The position numbers and the translations under genes are program-made. A DNA stretch of 64,000 nucleotides from Pseudomonas sp. PDM18. Its GTDB lineage: Bacteria > Pseudomonadota > Gammaproteobacteria > Pseudomonadales > Pseudomonadaceae. The notes beneath the pieces were generated by a model. That model was given only the letters and a program-made list of their open reading frames with translations, did no database searches and was not told where the DNA came from. The DNA lies in contig NZ_JACVBX010000021.1 in the NCBI RefSeq assembly GCF_014852585.1, positions 1-64,000 on the forward strand. Direction: 5' to 3'. Positions 16,152 to 25,696 of the stretch are shown one piece after another. The first letter of the stretch is position 1; each line of letters begins with the position of its first letter.

Positions 16152-16228
16152 CGTAGGTCGCATAACCTGGAACAGGTTATCCGCCGGTTTCCCGCGGCGG
16201 ATAACGCTGACGCGTTATTCGCCCTACG
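16152..16228. repeat. Palindromic intergenic repeat, copy 2
   Basis: It has the same layout as the element at 14863-14940: CGTAGGTCGCATAACCTGGA, a central dyad TTATCCGCC...GGCGGATAA, then CGCGTTATTCGCCCTACG. It sits just after the lipoprotein stop codon, so it may form the 3' end of that transcript. Confidence 0.8.
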
Positions 16229-16236
16229 GGCCCGCT

Positions 16237-16488
16237 TTAAACCAACAACCCCGCCGCCACCAGCCGCGCCTTCAGCACGGCGAATTCCCCGTCGTATTCC
16301 CAGTACGCCAGCCGGCCATCGCTGGCGGTCACCAGCACGTACTTCTCGCTGATCGACTGGATGCGCTCGATGCGCACCAGCTTCTCGACGAAGTCCGGGT
16401 CCGCGACCTGCTCGATCACTTCGCGGTTCTGCTCGTCGTAGCCGTGCATGATGAATGCTGCGCGTACCCTCAGGCTGATGAAGCTCAT
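16237..16488 (-). CDS. Conserved small protein (83 aa), unknown function
   Basis: The protein reads MSFISLRVRAAFIMHGYDEQ, then a charged middle (VIEQVADPDFVEKLVRIERIQ) and a C-terminal beta-strand-rich half (KYVLVTASDGRLAYWEYDGEF, LKARLVAAGLLV). No signal peptide or membrane segment is seen. I do not recognise the family. The ATG at 16488 has AGGA eight bases upstream. It follows the racemase gene by 14 bp on the same strand and is probably the last gene of that operon. Confidence 0.75.
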   Translation of the reverse strand: MSFISLRVRAAFIMHGYDEQNREVIEQVADPDFVEKLVRIERIQSISEKYVLVTASDGRLAYWEYDGEFAVLKARLVAAGLLV

Positions 16489-16502
16489 GCGGTGAGTCCT
16501 TC

Positions 16503-17192
16503 TCAAATGGCGGCGTCGGCCGCGTGCAGGGCATGCAGTGCAGTGGTGTCGAACAGCGGCACCGAGGCATCCGCCGGGCCGACCAGCAGGGAAATCTCCG
16601 TGCAACCGAGAATGACCGCTTCGGCGCCCTGCTCCGCCAGCGCAGCGATGATGCGCCGGTACTCTTCCCGCGATTCGTCGCGAATCCGCCCCAGGCACAG
16701 CTCCTCGTAGATGATCCGATGCACCACCTGGCGGTCGGCTTCGCTCGGCGTCAGAACCTTCAGCCCGAACCTGTCCACCAGGCGATCCTTGTAGAACGCC
16801 TGCTCCATGGTAAAGCGCGTGCCCAGCAGCCCGACCGTTGCAACACCCGCCGCACGGATCGCCTGGGCGGTCGGGTCGGCGATGTGCAGCAGCGGGATAT
16901 CCACCGCCGCCTCGATGGCCGGCGCCACCTTGTGCATGGTGTTGGTACAGAGCACGAGGAAGTCCGCGCCTGCCGCCTTCAGCGAACGGGCGGCGTCAGC
17001 CAGCACACGGCCGGCGGCGTCCCAGTCGCCGGCATGCTGCAGGCGCTCGATCTCGTGGAAGTCCACGCTGTACAGCGCGACCTTCGCCGAGTGCAAGCCG
17101 CCCAGGCGTTCCTTGATGCGTTCGTTGATCTGCCGGTAGTAGGGAATGGTCGATTCCCAGCTCATGCCGCCGATCAGGCCGATGGTTTTCAT
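16503..17192 (-). CDS. Aspartate/glutamate racemase family protein
   Basis: The 229-residue cofactor-independent racemase-type protein begins MKTIGLIGGMSWESTIPYYRQINE. The first catalytic Cys is in VLCTNTMHK and the second in ILGCTEISLL, the two-cysteine arrangement of the Asp/Glu racemase (YgeA-like broad-specificity) family. The ATG at 17192 has GGAGA five bases upstream. An ATG four codons earlier has none. It lies 16 bp downstream of the cysteine-synthase-like gene, so the two are co-transcribed. A role in D-amino-acid formation or breakdown is likely, substrate unknown. Confidence 0.88.
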   Translation of the reverse strand: MKTIGLIGGMSWESTIPYYRQINERIKERLGGLHSAKVALYSVDFHEIERLQHAGDWDAAGRVLADAARSLKAAGADFLVLCTNTMHKVAPAIEAAVDIPLLHIADPTAQAIRAAGVATVGLLGTRFTMEQAFYKDRLVDRFGLKVLTPSEADRQVVHRIIYEELCLGRIRDESREEYRRIIAALAEQGAEAVILGCTEISLLVGPADASVPLFDTTALHALHAADAAI

Positions 17193-17208
17193 GCGAGTCT
17201 CCATGGGG

Positions 17209-18309
17209 TCAGTCCAGCCCGATGCAGGGCAGCTCGCCGGGCAGCGCCACGCCCTGCTCGGCGCACTGGCGCACGGCCTCGATCAGCGGGTCGAGGTCGA
17301 AGCCCTGGGAAATCAGCCACAGCGGGTTGTAGTAGGTGGTCTCGTAGCGTTCGCCGCCGTCGCAGAGGATCGCCACCACCGAGCCGCTCTCGCGCCGCGC
17401 CACCATCTGCCGCGCCACCAGCAGCGCGCCGATCAGGTTGGTGCCGCTGGAGCCGCCAACACGCCGGCCCAGGCGCTGCGCCAGGTAGTGCATGGCCGCC
17501 AGCGACAGGTCGTCCGGGACCTTGCAGCAGGCGTCGAGCACATTGGGCAGGAAGGAGGCCTCGACGCGCGGACGACCGATGCCTTCGATGCGCGAGCCGT
17601 AGCTCAGGGTCAGGTCGCGGTCGCCAGTCTTGTAGGAGTCGAAGAACACCGAGCGCTCGGCGTCAGCGCAGAGCACGCGGGTGTCATGCCGGCGGTAGCG
17701 GGCGAAGCGTCCCAGGGTTGCCAGGGTGCCGCCGGTGCCAGGGCTGGAGACCAGCCAGGCCGGCTCGGGAAAGCGCTCGTGGCGCATCTGCTGGAAGATC
17801 GATTCGGCGATGTTGTTATTCGCCCGCCAATCGGTGGCGCGCTCGGCGAAGGTGAACTGGTCCATGAAGTGGCCACCGGTTTCCTTCGCCAGGCGCTCGG
17901 ACTCGGCGTAGATCTGCGTCGGGTCATCGACCTGGTGCGCCTGGCCGCCGTAGAAGGCGATCTGCGCGATCTTCTCCTTCGAGGTGCTTGCCGGTACCAC
18001 GGCAATGAACGGCAGGCCAAGCAGTCGCGCGAAATACGCCTCGGAGATCGCCGTCGAGCCGCTGGACGCCTCGATCACCGGCGCGCCCGGCTTAAGCCAG
18101 CCGTTGCACAGCGCGTAGAGGAACAGTGAGCGCGCCAGCCGGTGCTTGAGGCTGCCGGTGGGGTGGCTCGACTCGTCCTTGAAGTACAGGTCCACGCCGG
18201 GCAGGCCGGGCATCTCCAGAGGGATCAAGTGGGTATCGGCGCTGCGCTGGAAATCCGCTTCGATGATGCGGATCGCCTCACGGGTCCAGTTGCGTTCCTG
18301 GGTGGCCAT
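17209..18309 (-). CDS. PLP-dependent cysteine-synthase-like enzyme
   Basis: The 366-residue fold-type II PLP enzyme has the Schiff-base lysine in [17 protein letters not shown], substrate loop [10 protein letters not shown], cofactor phosphate loop [13 protein letters not shown] and C-terminal [17 protein letters not shown]. It is a distinct branch of the cysteine synthase/cystathionine beta-synthase family, not CysK or CysM. The ATG at 18309 has AGGAGAA upstream. It stands between an EamA exporter and an Asp/Glu racemase-like gene on one strand, suggesting a shared job on a modified amino acid. Beta-replacement or beta-elimination activity is expected. The substrate cannot be told. Confidence 0.85.
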   Translation of the reverse strand: MATQERNWTREAIRIIEADFQRSADTHLIPLEMPGLPGVDLYFKDESSHPTGSLKHRLARSLFLYALCNGWLKPGAPVIEASSGSTAISEAYFARLLGLPFIAVVPASTSKEKIAQIAFYGGQAHQVDDPTQIYAESERLAKETGGHFMDQFTFAERATDWRANNNIAESIFQQMRHERFPEPAWLVSSPGTGGTLATLGRFARYRRHDTRVLCADAERSVFFDSYKTGDRDLTLSYGSRIEGIGRPRVEASFLPNVLDACCKVPDDLSLAAMHYLAQRLGRRVGGSSGTNLIGALLVARQMVARRESGSVVAILCDGGERYETTYYNPLWLISQGFDLDPLIEAVRQCAEQGVALPGELPCIGLD

Positions 18310-18347
18310 CGTGTCGTTCTCCTGGCAGGGCAAGCGGTTCAATGGGT

Positions 18348-19253
18348 TCAGTCCAGCACACCGGCGGGCGCTGTGGGCGGCGCGCTGCGCCACTGGCTGA
18401 GGGCGACGCCGGCAAACACAAGGCCGGCGGCCAGCGCCTGCTGGCCGCTGAGCACCTCGCCCAGCAGCAGCGCGGCGAAGATCAAGGTGAACACCGGGAT
18501 CAGATTGATGAAGCCTGTCGCCTGGCTCGCCGGCAGGCGGCTGACGCCGAAGTTGTACAGACCATAGGCGCCGACAGTGACCACGCTGCCCAGGTAGACC
18601 AGGGCGAACCAGCCGGTCAGGCCGGGTGCCGCCGGCAGCCCGGAGGTCGCCAGCGCCAGCGGCAGGAAGAACAGCGAGCCGATGAACGCCTGCATGGCCG
18701 TGAGGATGAAGGGCGAGTAGCGCGCCGACAGGTGCTTGAGCAACAGGGTGTAGCCGGTGGCGCAGAGCATCGCCAGCAGTTCGTAGAAATTGCCCAGCAG
18801 CGGGTTGGGCGCGTGGCGGTCCGGCTCGCTGGCCAGGGTCAGCCAGAGCGAGCCGAGCACCGCCAGACCGAAGCCGAGCCAGGTGTTGCGGGCGATCTTT
18901 TCATGCAGCAGGAAGAACGCACCGACCGCCACCAGCAGGGGCAGCAGCGCGGTGATCATCCCGGCCTGCGCGGCGCTGGTCTGCTGCAGCGCCAAGGACT
19001 CGAAGATGAAGTACAGGCAGGGCTCGCAGGCGGCCAGCGCCAGCAGCCACTTCCAGTCGCCGGCGCGGTAGTCGATGCGCCCGCGCCAGCGCCAAGCGGC
19101 GAGGAAGATCAGGCTGCCCAGCGCCATACGGGCGAAGATCACCCACATGGCCGGCATTTCCTGGAAGGCGAACTTCAGCGCGATGAAGGAACTGCCCCAG
19201 AGCGCCATGGCCAGCACCAGGCACGCGAGGGCGAACGGCCGGGATTGCTGCAC
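18348..19253 (-). CDS. DMT-superfamily transporter, EamA type
   Basis: The 301-residue membrane protein has ten predicted helices in two EamA repeats ([22 protein letters not shown] at the start of repeat 1; [22 protein letters not shown] at the start of repeat 2). It ends with a hydrophobic segment and a short polar tail. Members usually export amino acids or small metabolites. It is upstream of the cysteine-synthase-like and racemase genes on the same strand, with 38 bp to the next start, so it is likely in the operon and may export the product or an inhibitor. Confidence 0.88.
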   Translation of the reverse strand: MQQSRPFALACLVLAMALWGSSFIALKFAFQEMPAMWVIFARMALGSLIFLAAWRWRGRIDYRAGDWKWLLALAACEPCLYFIFESLALQQTSAAQAGMITALLPLLVAVGAFFLLHEKIARNTWLGFGLAVLGSLWLTLASEPDRHAPNPLLGNFYELLAMLCATGYTLLLKHLSARYSPFILTAMQAFIGSLFFLPLALATSGLPAAPGLTGWFALVYLGSVVTVGAYGLYNFGVSRLPASQATGFINLIPVFTLIFAALLLGEVLSGQQALAAGLVFAGVALSQWRSAPPTAPAGVLD

Positions 19254-19714
19254 GGGACGCTCCAGTCAAAAAGTCCCCGGAGTATAGGAGGCCCGCACCG
19301 GCGACCGACAGGTACAGAATCGTGGGGAAACTGTATGGGCTGGAGAACTTTCGTAGGAGCGAGCCAATGCCTCGCCCGCCCCTGGCTTTCAAAGACTTTC
19401 AGAGAAACATCCGCACGCGCCGAACGCCCCGTTCAGGAGGCCTCGTTGAATTGGAGTTTCGGGGGTTGAGCGACATGGATGTCGCGAAAGCCGCGATGGG
19501 CCAGGGATGGCCCTTCGCGGCGTGCCCCTGAAACTTCAATTCAACGAGGGTATTTTTCGCCTAAGCGAAAAACCGGATGTCCGGGGCAAGACCATTGCCT
19601 ACTTTGGGGAGTTTGCCAAAGTAGGTCGCCCGAGGGGGCGAAACCAGAAGTCCCAGCGCACACCGAAGCGACGCAAAACACCCAATCCAGAAGCAGCACA
19701 AACAAGGCTCGAGA
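19254..19714. other. Non-coding interval with repeat-like sequence
   Basis: No credible gene is seen. From 19340 it carries a degenerate REP half (GTAGGAGCGAGCCAATGCCTCG), followed by the structured element at 19441-19625. The rest, next to the mrp 3' end, is AC-rich. Short open frames here (starting at 19479 and 19507) lie inside the palindromes and are not convincing genes. Confidence 0.6.
19441..19625. repeat. Highly structured intergenic element with nested inverted repeats
   Basis: Outer arms of about 24 bp (CCTCGTTGAATTGGAGTTTC at 19441-19460; CTTCAATTCAACGAGG at 19534-19549) enclose two smaller dyads: GACAT-GG-ATGTC and AGCCGCGA...TTCGCGGC with GGGCC/GGCCC inside. Downstream are two more perfect hairpins, TTTTTCGC-CTAA-GCGAAAAA (19553-19572) and CCTACTTTGG...CCAAAGTAGG (19598-19625). 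Similar sequences recur between genes in Pseudomonas as I recall, so this is likely a repeat family. A structured RNA is the alternative. Confidence 0.65.
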
Positions 19715-20050
19715 TCAGTCCCAGGGCCAGCCCTTGGTCCCCCGCTCCACCGGCACCCGCTGCTGCATCGCCGCCTTGGCCAGCAGGTGCGCGCTCACCG
19801 GCGCGGTGATGAAGAGAAACACAGTGATCAGGATTTCATGCAGGCCGACACCCTCGCCACGGGTGCTGAAGTACAGCAGCGAAGCTAGCACCACCCCGCC
19901 CACCCCCAGGGTCGAAGCCTTGGTCGGCGCATGCAGCCGCGTGTAGAAATCCGGCAGCCGGTACAGGCCGATGGCGCCGAGCAGGGCGAACAGGCTACCG
20001 GCCAAAAGCAGCAGGCAGACCAGCGCTTCGATAACGATTTCGCCGTTCAT
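19715..20050 (-). CDS. mrpG: Mrp-type Na+/H+ antiporter subunit G
   Basis: The small 111-residue membrane subunit of the multi-component cation/proton antiporter has three helices. The family motif runs LFALLGAIGLYRLPDFYTRLHAPTKASTLG. The ATG at 20050 overlaps the stop of mrpF by 4 bp. Longer open frame upstream is out of family. It is the last gene of the operon, and just beyond its stop the structured non-coding interval begins. Confidence 0.93.
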   Translation of the reverse strand: MNGEIVIEALVCLLLLAGSLFALLGAIGLYRLPDFYTRLHAPTKASTLGVGGVVLASLLYFSTRGEGVGLHEILITVFLFITAPVSAHLLAKAAMQQRVPVERGTKGWPWD

Positions 20051-20316
20051 TCGATGATGTCTCCGCGCAGCAGGAACTTGCACAGGGCCACGGTGCTGAC
20101 GAAGCCCATCACCGCGATCAGCAGCGCCGCCTCGAAGTACAGGCCGCTGCCCTTCCAGATGCCGAACAGCACGATCAGCGCGATGGCTTCCACCGACAGG
20201 GTGTCCAGCGCGAGGATGCGGTCCGCCACCGAGGGCCCGCGAATCAGCCGCGCCACGGTGAGCAGCACCGCGATGCCCAGCAGCGCGAGGCAGATCGGGA
20301 TCACGATGCCGAGCAT
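20047..20316 (-). CDS. mrpF: Mrp-type Na+/H+ antiporter subunit F
   Basis: The 89-residue subunit has three hydrophobic helices and the family motif ARLIRGPSVADRILALDTLSVEAIALIVLFG. It overlaps mrpG by 4 bp and mrpE by 16 bp, so the three are translationally coupled. It is part of the inner-membrane Mrp/Sha complex that expels Na+ in exchange for H+. Confidence 0.93.
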   Translation of the reverse strand: MLGIVIPICLALLGIAVLLTVARLIRGPSVADRILALDTLSVEAIALIVLFGIWKGSGLYFEAALLIAVMGFVSTVALCKFLLRGDIIE

Positions 20317-20801
20317 GCGAACACCTCCTTCAGCGGCGCCTCGTAGCGCGCCTTGATGTCCAACACCAGCGCCTGCGGGTCCGGCACGTCGATACCGTGG
20401 ACCAGCAGCGTACGACGGTCGGCAGAGAGGTCGGCGGAACAGGTGCCTGGGGTCAGGGTGATGACGCTGGCGAGGATGCTGATGGCGAGGTCATCGGTCA
20501 GCTCCAGGGGAATCTCGACGAAGCCCGGCTGCAGGTTCGCCTTCGGCCCCAGCACCAGCTTCGCCACCTGCAGGTTGGCCACGACTATGTCGTAGAGCAC
20601 CAGACCGATGAAGCGCAGCAGCAGCCCCGGCCGCTGGATACGCGGCGCAGCCAGCAGCAGGTTGCGACACAGCAGCGGGATGGTCAGGCCGAGGAAGGCG
20701 CCGAGCAGCCAGTGGCCGAGTGAGAAATCGTTGACCAGCAGCAGCCAGCTCAGCAGCAGCACGCCGCTGAGCAGCGGGTGCGGAAGGATGCGCCGGATCA
20801 T
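20301..20801 (-). CDS. mrpE: Mrp-type Na+/H+ antiporter subunit E
   Basis: The 166-residue MnhE subunit has two N-terminal helices (MIRRILPHPLLSGVLLLSWLLLVNDFSLG and a following hydrophobic segment). The conserved part is YDIVVANLQVAKLVLGP, then GFVEIPLELTDDLAISILASVITLTPGTCSADLS and LLVHGIDVPDP. The ATG at 20801 overlaps the mrpD stop by 4 bp. A longer frame extends upstream inside mrpD but is out of family. Confidence 0.93.
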   Translation of the reverse strand: MIRRILPHPLLSGVLLLSWLLLVNDFSLGHWLLGAFLGLTIPLLCRNLLLAAPRIQRPGLLLRFIGLVLYDIVVANLQVAKLVLGPKANLQPGFVEIPLELTDDLAISILASVITLTPGTCSADLSADRRTLLVHGIDVPDPQALVLDIKARYEAPLKEVFACSAS

Positions 20802-22294
20802 GCGCCACCTCCCAGCAGGATCGCCTGACGGTAGAGGCCTGCATCCAGCAACTGCACTGCCGTGGCCTGTGCATAAGTGATCAGCGGCCGCGCGGCGACC
20901 ACCATCAGCGGTGCGCTCGCTAGCAAGCCGAAGCACGCCAGCATCTTCACCGGCTCGCGATTGGCGCTGCCCAGCACGCTCAGGCCGGTGCGCCAGAACA
21001 GCGTGCTGCCGGCGCGACTCAGCGCGACGATGGTCACCAGCCCGCTGACCAGCACCACGCTCCACAGCGCGATGGCCTCGCCGCCCCCGCTTACCGAGCG
21101 CAGCAACATCAGTTTGCCGAGGAAACCCGACAGCGGCGGCAGTCCGGCAACGGCAATGGCACCGAAGAAGAACGCGCCACCGAGCAGGTGCGGTTGCAGC
21201 AGCGCCGGCCCTTGAACCAGTCGGCCACCCTTCTCCCCACGCTGGCGGGCAATCAGGTCAGCCAGCAGGAACAGGCCGCCAGCCACCCAGATGCTGTGCA
21301 GCAGGTAATAGAGCGCGGCGGACAGCGCCTCCGGCGTGCCCAACGCGATAGCTGCCAGCAATGTGCCAGCAGAGACCACCACCAGGTAAGACAGCAGGCC
21401 TTGCAGCGTGGTCGCCGCCAGCGCACTCAGCGCCCCGGCGACTATCCCGGCCAGCGCCAGCGGCCACAGCCAGGCCTGCGCGAGGTTCGCCAGCTCGCCG
21501 GCCTGCTCGCCGAAAATCAACGTGTAGACCCGCAGGATCGAGTAGATACCCACCTTGGTCATGATCGAGAACAGCGCCGCCACCGGCGCGCTGGCCTCGG
21601 CATAGGCTTTTGGCAACCAGAAGTACAGCGGCAGCAGCGCCGCCTTCAGGCCGAACACCACCAGCAGCAGCAACGCCGCCGCGCGCACCAACGGCGCCTG
21701 CTCGGCGCTCAGTTGGGCCACGCGCTCGGCCATGTGCGCCATGTTCAGGGTGCCGGTGATGCCGTAGAGCGTACCTACCGCGAGGAGGAAGAACGCCGAG
21801 CCGACGAGGTTGAGCACCACGTAGTGCATACCCGCTCGCACCCGCCCTGCCCCACCGCCATGCAGAAGCAGCGCGTAGGAGGCGATCAGCAGGATCTCGA
21901 AGAACACGAACAGGTTGAACAGGTCACCGGTGAGGAACGCCCCGTTCAGACCCAGCAACTGGAACTGGAACAGCGCATGGAAGCGCTTGCCGCGCCGGTC
22001 ATCCCCGCGCACCGCGTAGATCAGCGACAGGCTGGCGAGCAGCGCAGTGGCAGCGATCATCAGCGCGCTGAGGCGGTCCAGCACCAGGATGATGCCGAAC
22101 GGCGGCTGCCAGTTGCCCAGCGCGTAGAACTGCACCACGCCACTGTCGGCCTGTTGCAGCAGCACGGCGGAAAGCGGCAGCAGGGCCAGGGTGGCGAGCA
22201 GCGACAGGCCGCGCTGCAGGCGCTCGCCCACGAGCAGCAGTGCGCAACCGGCGAACAGCGGCAGCAGGACCGGAAGGATCAGCCAGTGGTTCAT
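20798..22294 (-). CDS. mrpD: Mrp-type Na+/H+ antiporter subunit D
   Basis: The 498-residue subunit is homologous to the proton-pumping NuoL/M/N subunits of complex I, with about 14 helices. Visible are LGLNGAFLTGDLFNLFVFFEILLIASYALLLHG (with the conserved Glu in FFEI), AALLPLYFWLPKAYAEASAPVAALFSIMTKVGIYSILR (lysine in a broken helix) and GLPPLSGFLGKLMLLRS. It forms a likely ion channel of the antiporter, together with MrpA. It overlaps both neighbours by 4 bp. Confidence 0.95.
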   Translation of the reverse strand: MNHWLILPVLLPLFAGCALLLVGERLQRGLSLLATLALLPLSAVLLQQADSGVVQFYALGNWQPPFGIILVLDRLSALMIAATALLASLSLIYAVRGDDRRGKRFHALFQFQLLGLNGAFLTGDLFNLFVFFEILLIASYALLLHGGGAGRVRAGMHYVVLNLVGSAFFLLAVGTLYGITGTLNMAHMAERVAQLSAEQAPLVRAAALLLLVVFGLKAALLPLYFWLPKAYAEASAPVAALFSIMTKVGIYSILRVYTLIFGEQAGELANLAQAWLWPLALAGIVAGALSALAATTLQGLLSYLVVVSAGTLLAAIALGTPEALSAALYYLLHSIWVAGGLFLLADLIARQRGEKGGRLVQGPALLQPHLLGGAFFFGAIAVAGLPPLSGFLGKLMLLRSVSGGGEAIALWSVVLVSGLVTIVALSRAGSTLFWRTGLSVLGSANREPVKMLACFGLLASAPLMVVAARPLITYAQATAVQLLDAGLYRQAILLGGGA

Positions 22295-22623
22295 CGACCG
22301 TCCTCCCCTTCGCCGCCATCGACATGATCACCACCGGTATCCGCCAGCCCTCGCAGGGCCAGCACGATGACGAAGGCCGTCATGGCAAAGCCGATGACGA
22401 TGGCGGTCAACACCAGCGCCTGGGGGATCGGGTCACCGGCGTTGGCGACCTTGCCGATCACCGCCGGGTCGCCGGCCAGGCGGCCCATGGCGAAGAGGAA
22501 CAGGTTGACCGCGTAGGACAGCAGGGTCAGCCCAAGCACCACCGGGAAGGTGCGCGCACGCAGCAACAGGTAGACGCCGCTGGCGGTCAGCAGGCCGAGG
22601 GCGATGGCGAACAGCGCTTCCAT
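22291..22623 (-). CDS. mrpC: Mrp-type Na+/H+ antiporter subunit C
   Basis: The 110-residue subunit is homologous to NuoK, with three helices. The family motif is LLRARTFPVVLGLTLLSYAVNLFLFAMG, then DPIPQALVLTAIVIGFAMTAFVIVLALR. The ATG at 22623 overlaps the mrpAB stop by one base (TGATG-type junction), so translation is coupled. Confidence 0.95.
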   Translation of the reverse strand: MEALFAIALGLLTASGVYLLLRARTFPVVLGLTLLSYAVNLFLFAMGRLAGDPAVIGKVANAGDPIPQALVLTAIVIGFAMTAFVIVLALRGLADTGGDHVDGGEGEDGR

Positions 22624-25439
22624 CAGGGCGCCTCCTTGGACAACAGCGGTTCTCTTGGCTCTAACGAGGGGGGCGGTGCAGTGACAGAACCGAGGCCCGA
22701 GAGGATCAACAGCGTCGCACCGACCACGGTGAAGTACACGCCCAAGTCGAAGAGCATGGCCGTGGCCAGTTCGACGTCGCCCACCAGCGGAATGTGGAAG
22801 TGGCCGAACGCCGAGGTGAGGAACGGGAAGCCGAAGAACCAGGCGCCCAGCCCGGTCAGCCCGGCGATCAGCACCCCGAGGCCGGCGAGGCGGCTGTAGT
22901 CCAGCGGCAGGCGCGTGCTCACCCAGCGGCTACCGCAGGCGATGTACTGGAGGATCAGCGCCACCGAAGTGATCAGGCCGGCGATGAAGCCCCCACCCGG
23001 CAGGTTGTGGCCGCGCAGGAAGATGAACACCGAGACCAGCAGCGCCAGCGGCAGCAGCAGTCGCGACAGCGTGGCGAGGATCGGCGGGAAGCGGTCTTTC
23101 GCCCAGGCGCGGCCTTCGTCGTCACCCTCGCGGCGCAGCAGGCGCAGGCCGTCGAGCAGTGCGAAGATGCCAACGGCGGCAATCGCCAGCACGGTGATCT
23201 CGCCGAGGGTATCGAAGCCGCGGAAGTCCACCAGGATCACGTTCACCACGTTGTGCCCGCCGCCACCGGAAACGCTGTTTTCCAGGTAGTAGCCGGCAAT
23301 GCTGTCGTAGGGGCGCGTGAGCACGGCATAGGTCAGCAGCGTAACCATCACGCCGGCGCCAATGGCGATCACGAAATCGCGCAGGCGGCGCAGGCTGCTG
23401 GAGGTCTTCGGCGTGCGCGCGGGCAGGTAGTACAACGCCAGCATCAGCAGGACCATGGTCACCACTTCCACCGACAGCTGGGTCAGCGCCAGGTCCGGTG
23501 CGGCGAAGCGGGCGAAGGCCAGCGCCACCAGCAACCCGGCGATGCTGAGGATCACCAGCGCGGTCAGGCGCTGGCGATGGAACCAAACGGTGAGCGGCCC
23601 GGCAATCGCCAGCAGGACCAGGCCCAGCGCTGTGATGCCATCCAGCGGCGTCTGCGCGCGATCACCTTCGATAGCGGGCAGCGGCTCGAGGCCGGCGAAC
23701 ACTACCACCACGGCAGCCAGCACCAGCAGCATGGCGTAGCGCTGCAGCGAGCCGTTCTCCAGGTAGCCGGTCACTCGGGTGGCAAAGCGCACCACACGCT
23801 GCACCTGCTGCTCGAACACCAGCTTGGCGTCCATCGCCGGCAGCCCGGCGTACCAGTCGAACAGCGGCTTGCGCAGCACGTAGAGCAGCACGCCGCCGGC
23901 GGTGGCGACGAAGCTCATCGCCAGCGGCGCGTTGAAGCCGTGCCAGATCGCCAGGCTGTATTCGGGCAGCACGCCGTTCAGGCTCGACGCGGCGGCGCCG
24001 GCCAGCAGCGGGCCGACGATAACCCCCGGCATGACGCCCACCAGCAGGCAGATCAGCACAAGGATTTCCACCGGCACCTTCATGTAGCGCGGCGGCTCGT
24101 GGGGATGCGGGTTGGGCAGGTTGATCGGCTCGCCGTTGAAGAACACGTCGTGGATGAAGCGCACCGAGTAGCTCACCGAGAACAGCGCGCCCACGGTCGC
24201 CAGCGCCGGGATCACCCAGTTGAAGCTGCCCATCATGTTCTGCGCCAGGGTCTCGCCGAAGAACATTTCCTTGCTGAGGAAACCGTTGAGCAGCGGCACG
24301 CCGGCCATCGAAGCCGACGCCACCATCGCCAGCACGGCGGTGTGCGGCATGTATTTCCACATGCCGTTGATGCGCCGCATGTCGCGGCTACCGGTCTCGT
24401 GGTCGATGATCCCGGCAGCCATGAACAGCGAGGCCTTGAAGGTGGCATGGTTGATGATGTGGAAAATCGCCGCGACGTTGGCCATGGGCGAATCCAGGCC
24501 GAACAGCAGGGTGATCAGGCCCAGGTGGCTGATGGTCGAGTAGGCCAGCAGGCCTTTGAGGTCGTTCTGGAACAGCGCCATGAAGGCGCCCATCAGCAGG
24601 GTGGCAAGACCGGTCAGGCTGACCAGGTAGAACCACAGGTCGTTGCCCGACAGCAGCGGGTACAGGCGCGCCAGCAGGAATACGCCGGCCTTCACCATGG
24701 TCGCCGAGTGCAGGTAGGCCGACACCGGCGTCGGCGCCGCCATCGCGTGGGGCAGCCAGAAATGGAACGGGAACTGCGCGGACTTGGTGAACACGCCCAG
24801 CAGCACCAGGCACAGCGCCAGCGGGAACAGCGGGCTGGCCTGCAGCACCTCGCGGGCGTCGAGTACCGTGGAGAGTTCGAAGCTGCCGACCACATGGCCG
24901 ATCAGCAGGATACCGGCGAGCAGCGCCAGGCCACCGCCACCGGTGACCGCCAGCGACATGCGCGCGCCCTTGCGCGCGTCCGAGCGATGGCCCCAGAAGC
25001 CGATCAGCAGGAACGACGACAGGCTGGTCAGCTCCCAGAACACCAGCATCAGCAGCAGGTTTTCGCTCAGCACCACGCCGAGCATCGCGCCCATGAACAG
25101 CAACAGGAAGGCGAAGAAGCGCCCCGCGGGTTCCCTCTCGGACAGGTAATAGCGGGCGTAGAGGATTACCAGTAGGCCGATGCCGAGGATCAGCAGGGCG
25201 AACAGGAAGCCCAGGCCGTCCAGACGCAGACTGAGGTTCAGGCCCAGTTCCGGCAGCCACTCCAGGCGCTGTACCTGTGGATCGGCGCCCAGCACCGAGC
25301 GCTGCCCCATCAGTAGGACCAGGCCCAGCAGCGGCACCAACCCGGTAGCGGCGGCGCAAGCGGTACGGCCGAAACGCTCGGCCAGCAGCGGCAGCAATAC
25401 CCCGAAGAAAGGCAGCGCGATGATCAGCGCCAATGTCAT
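22623..25439 (-). CDS. mrpA: Mrp-type Na+/H+ antiporter, fused subunits A and B
   Basis: The 938-residue protein has an N-terminal MrpA part homologous to NuoL ([78 protein letters not shown]). A second hydrophobic MrpA C-terminal region follows from about residue 610. It ends in an MnhB domain ([29 protein letters not shown]), so there is no separate mrpB gene. This fused form is normal for gammaproteobacterial group-2 Mrp operons. It is first in the operon. The 257 bp upstream (25440-25696) contains AT-rich promoter-like DNA around 25515-25570 but no motif I can name. Confidence 0.95.
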   Translation of the reverse strand: MTLALIIALPFFGVLLPLLAERFGRTACAAATGLVPLLGLVLLMGQRSVLGADPQVQRLEWLPELGLNLSLRLDGLGFLFALLILGIGLLVILYARYYLSEREPAGRFFAFLLLFMGAMLGVVLSENLLLMLVFWELTSLSSFLLIGFWGHRSDARKGARMSLAVTGGGGLALLAGILLIGHVVGSFELSTVLDAREVLQASPLFPLALCLVLLGVFTKSAQFPFHFWLPHAMAAPTPVSAYLHSATMVKAGVFLLARLYPLLSGNDLWFYLVSLTGLATLLMGAFMALFQNDLKGLLAYSTISHLGLITLLFGLDSPMANVAAIFHIINHATFKASLFMAAGIIDHETGSRDMRRINGMWKYMPHTAVLAMVASASMAGVPLLNGFLSKEMFFGETLAQNMMGSFNWVIPALATVGALFSVSYSVRFIHDVFFNGEPINLPNPHPHEPPRYMKVPVEILVLICLLVGVMPGVIVGPLLAGAAASSLNGVLPEYSLAIWHGFNAPLAMSFVATAGGVLLYVLRKPLFDWYAGLPAMDAKLVFEQQVQRVVRFATRVTGYLENGSLQRYAMLLVLAAVVVVFAGLEPLPAIEGDRAQTPLDGITALGLVLLAIAGPLTVWFHRQRLTALVILSIAGLLVALAFARFAAPDLALTQLSVEVVTMVLLMLALYYLPARTPKTSSSLRRLRDFVIAIGAGVMVTLLTYAVLTRPYDSIAGYYLENSVSGGGGHNVVNVILVDFRGFDTLGEITVLAIAAVGIFALLDGLRLLRREGDDEGRAWAKDRFPPILATLSRLLLPLALLVSVFIFLRGHNLPGGGFIAGLITSVALILQYIACGSRWVSTRLPLDYSRLAGLGVLIAGLTGLGAWFFGFPFLTSAFGHFHIPLVGDVELATAMLFDLGVYFTVVGATLLILSGLGSVTAPPPSLEPREPLLSKEAP

Positions 25440-25625
25440 GACCCACTCCTTTTCACCGCCGGACGGCGTTCAGACAGGCAACACCGCGCAAAGGCGGCCG
25501 ACTTGCAAAGGCGACGATTATCCATATCTATCGATTACGCGTCATGGATTGAATTATTACGAAATTGCAAGCTTGACCCGCGCCCGCAGTGGGCTACGGC
25601 AGGTTTTCCTATCTCCCAAACGATA

Positions 25626-25656
25626 GCGCGCGACAGTCGAAACGACTGCCGCGCGC
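25626..25656 (-). terminator. Hairpin downstream of the second slyB-like gene
   Basis: GCGCGCGACAGTCG-AAA-CGACTGCCGCGCGC forms a 14-bp stem with one mismatch and a 3-nt loop. It lies 40 bp beyond the stop of the SlyB-like gene and before the mrp promoter. It lacks a classical T run, so the termination role is inferred from stem strength and position. Confidence 0.55.
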
Positions 25657-25696
25657 TGGGTTTCGCTGGCTGCCACGGGCGGGCAGCCGTTGCCGG

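Noticed and set aside
19479-19946. A 155-codon open frame through the structured interval and the mrpG end
   Set aside because: It starts inside a palindromic element and runs antisense into mrpG, with no ribosome-binding site and no recognisable domain.
22623-25439. mrpA considered as complex I subunit NuoL
   Set aside because: The gene order (A/B, C, D, E, F, G), the MnhB domain at the C-terminus and the small MnhE, F and G genes identify a cation/proton antiporter, not NADH dehydrogenase.
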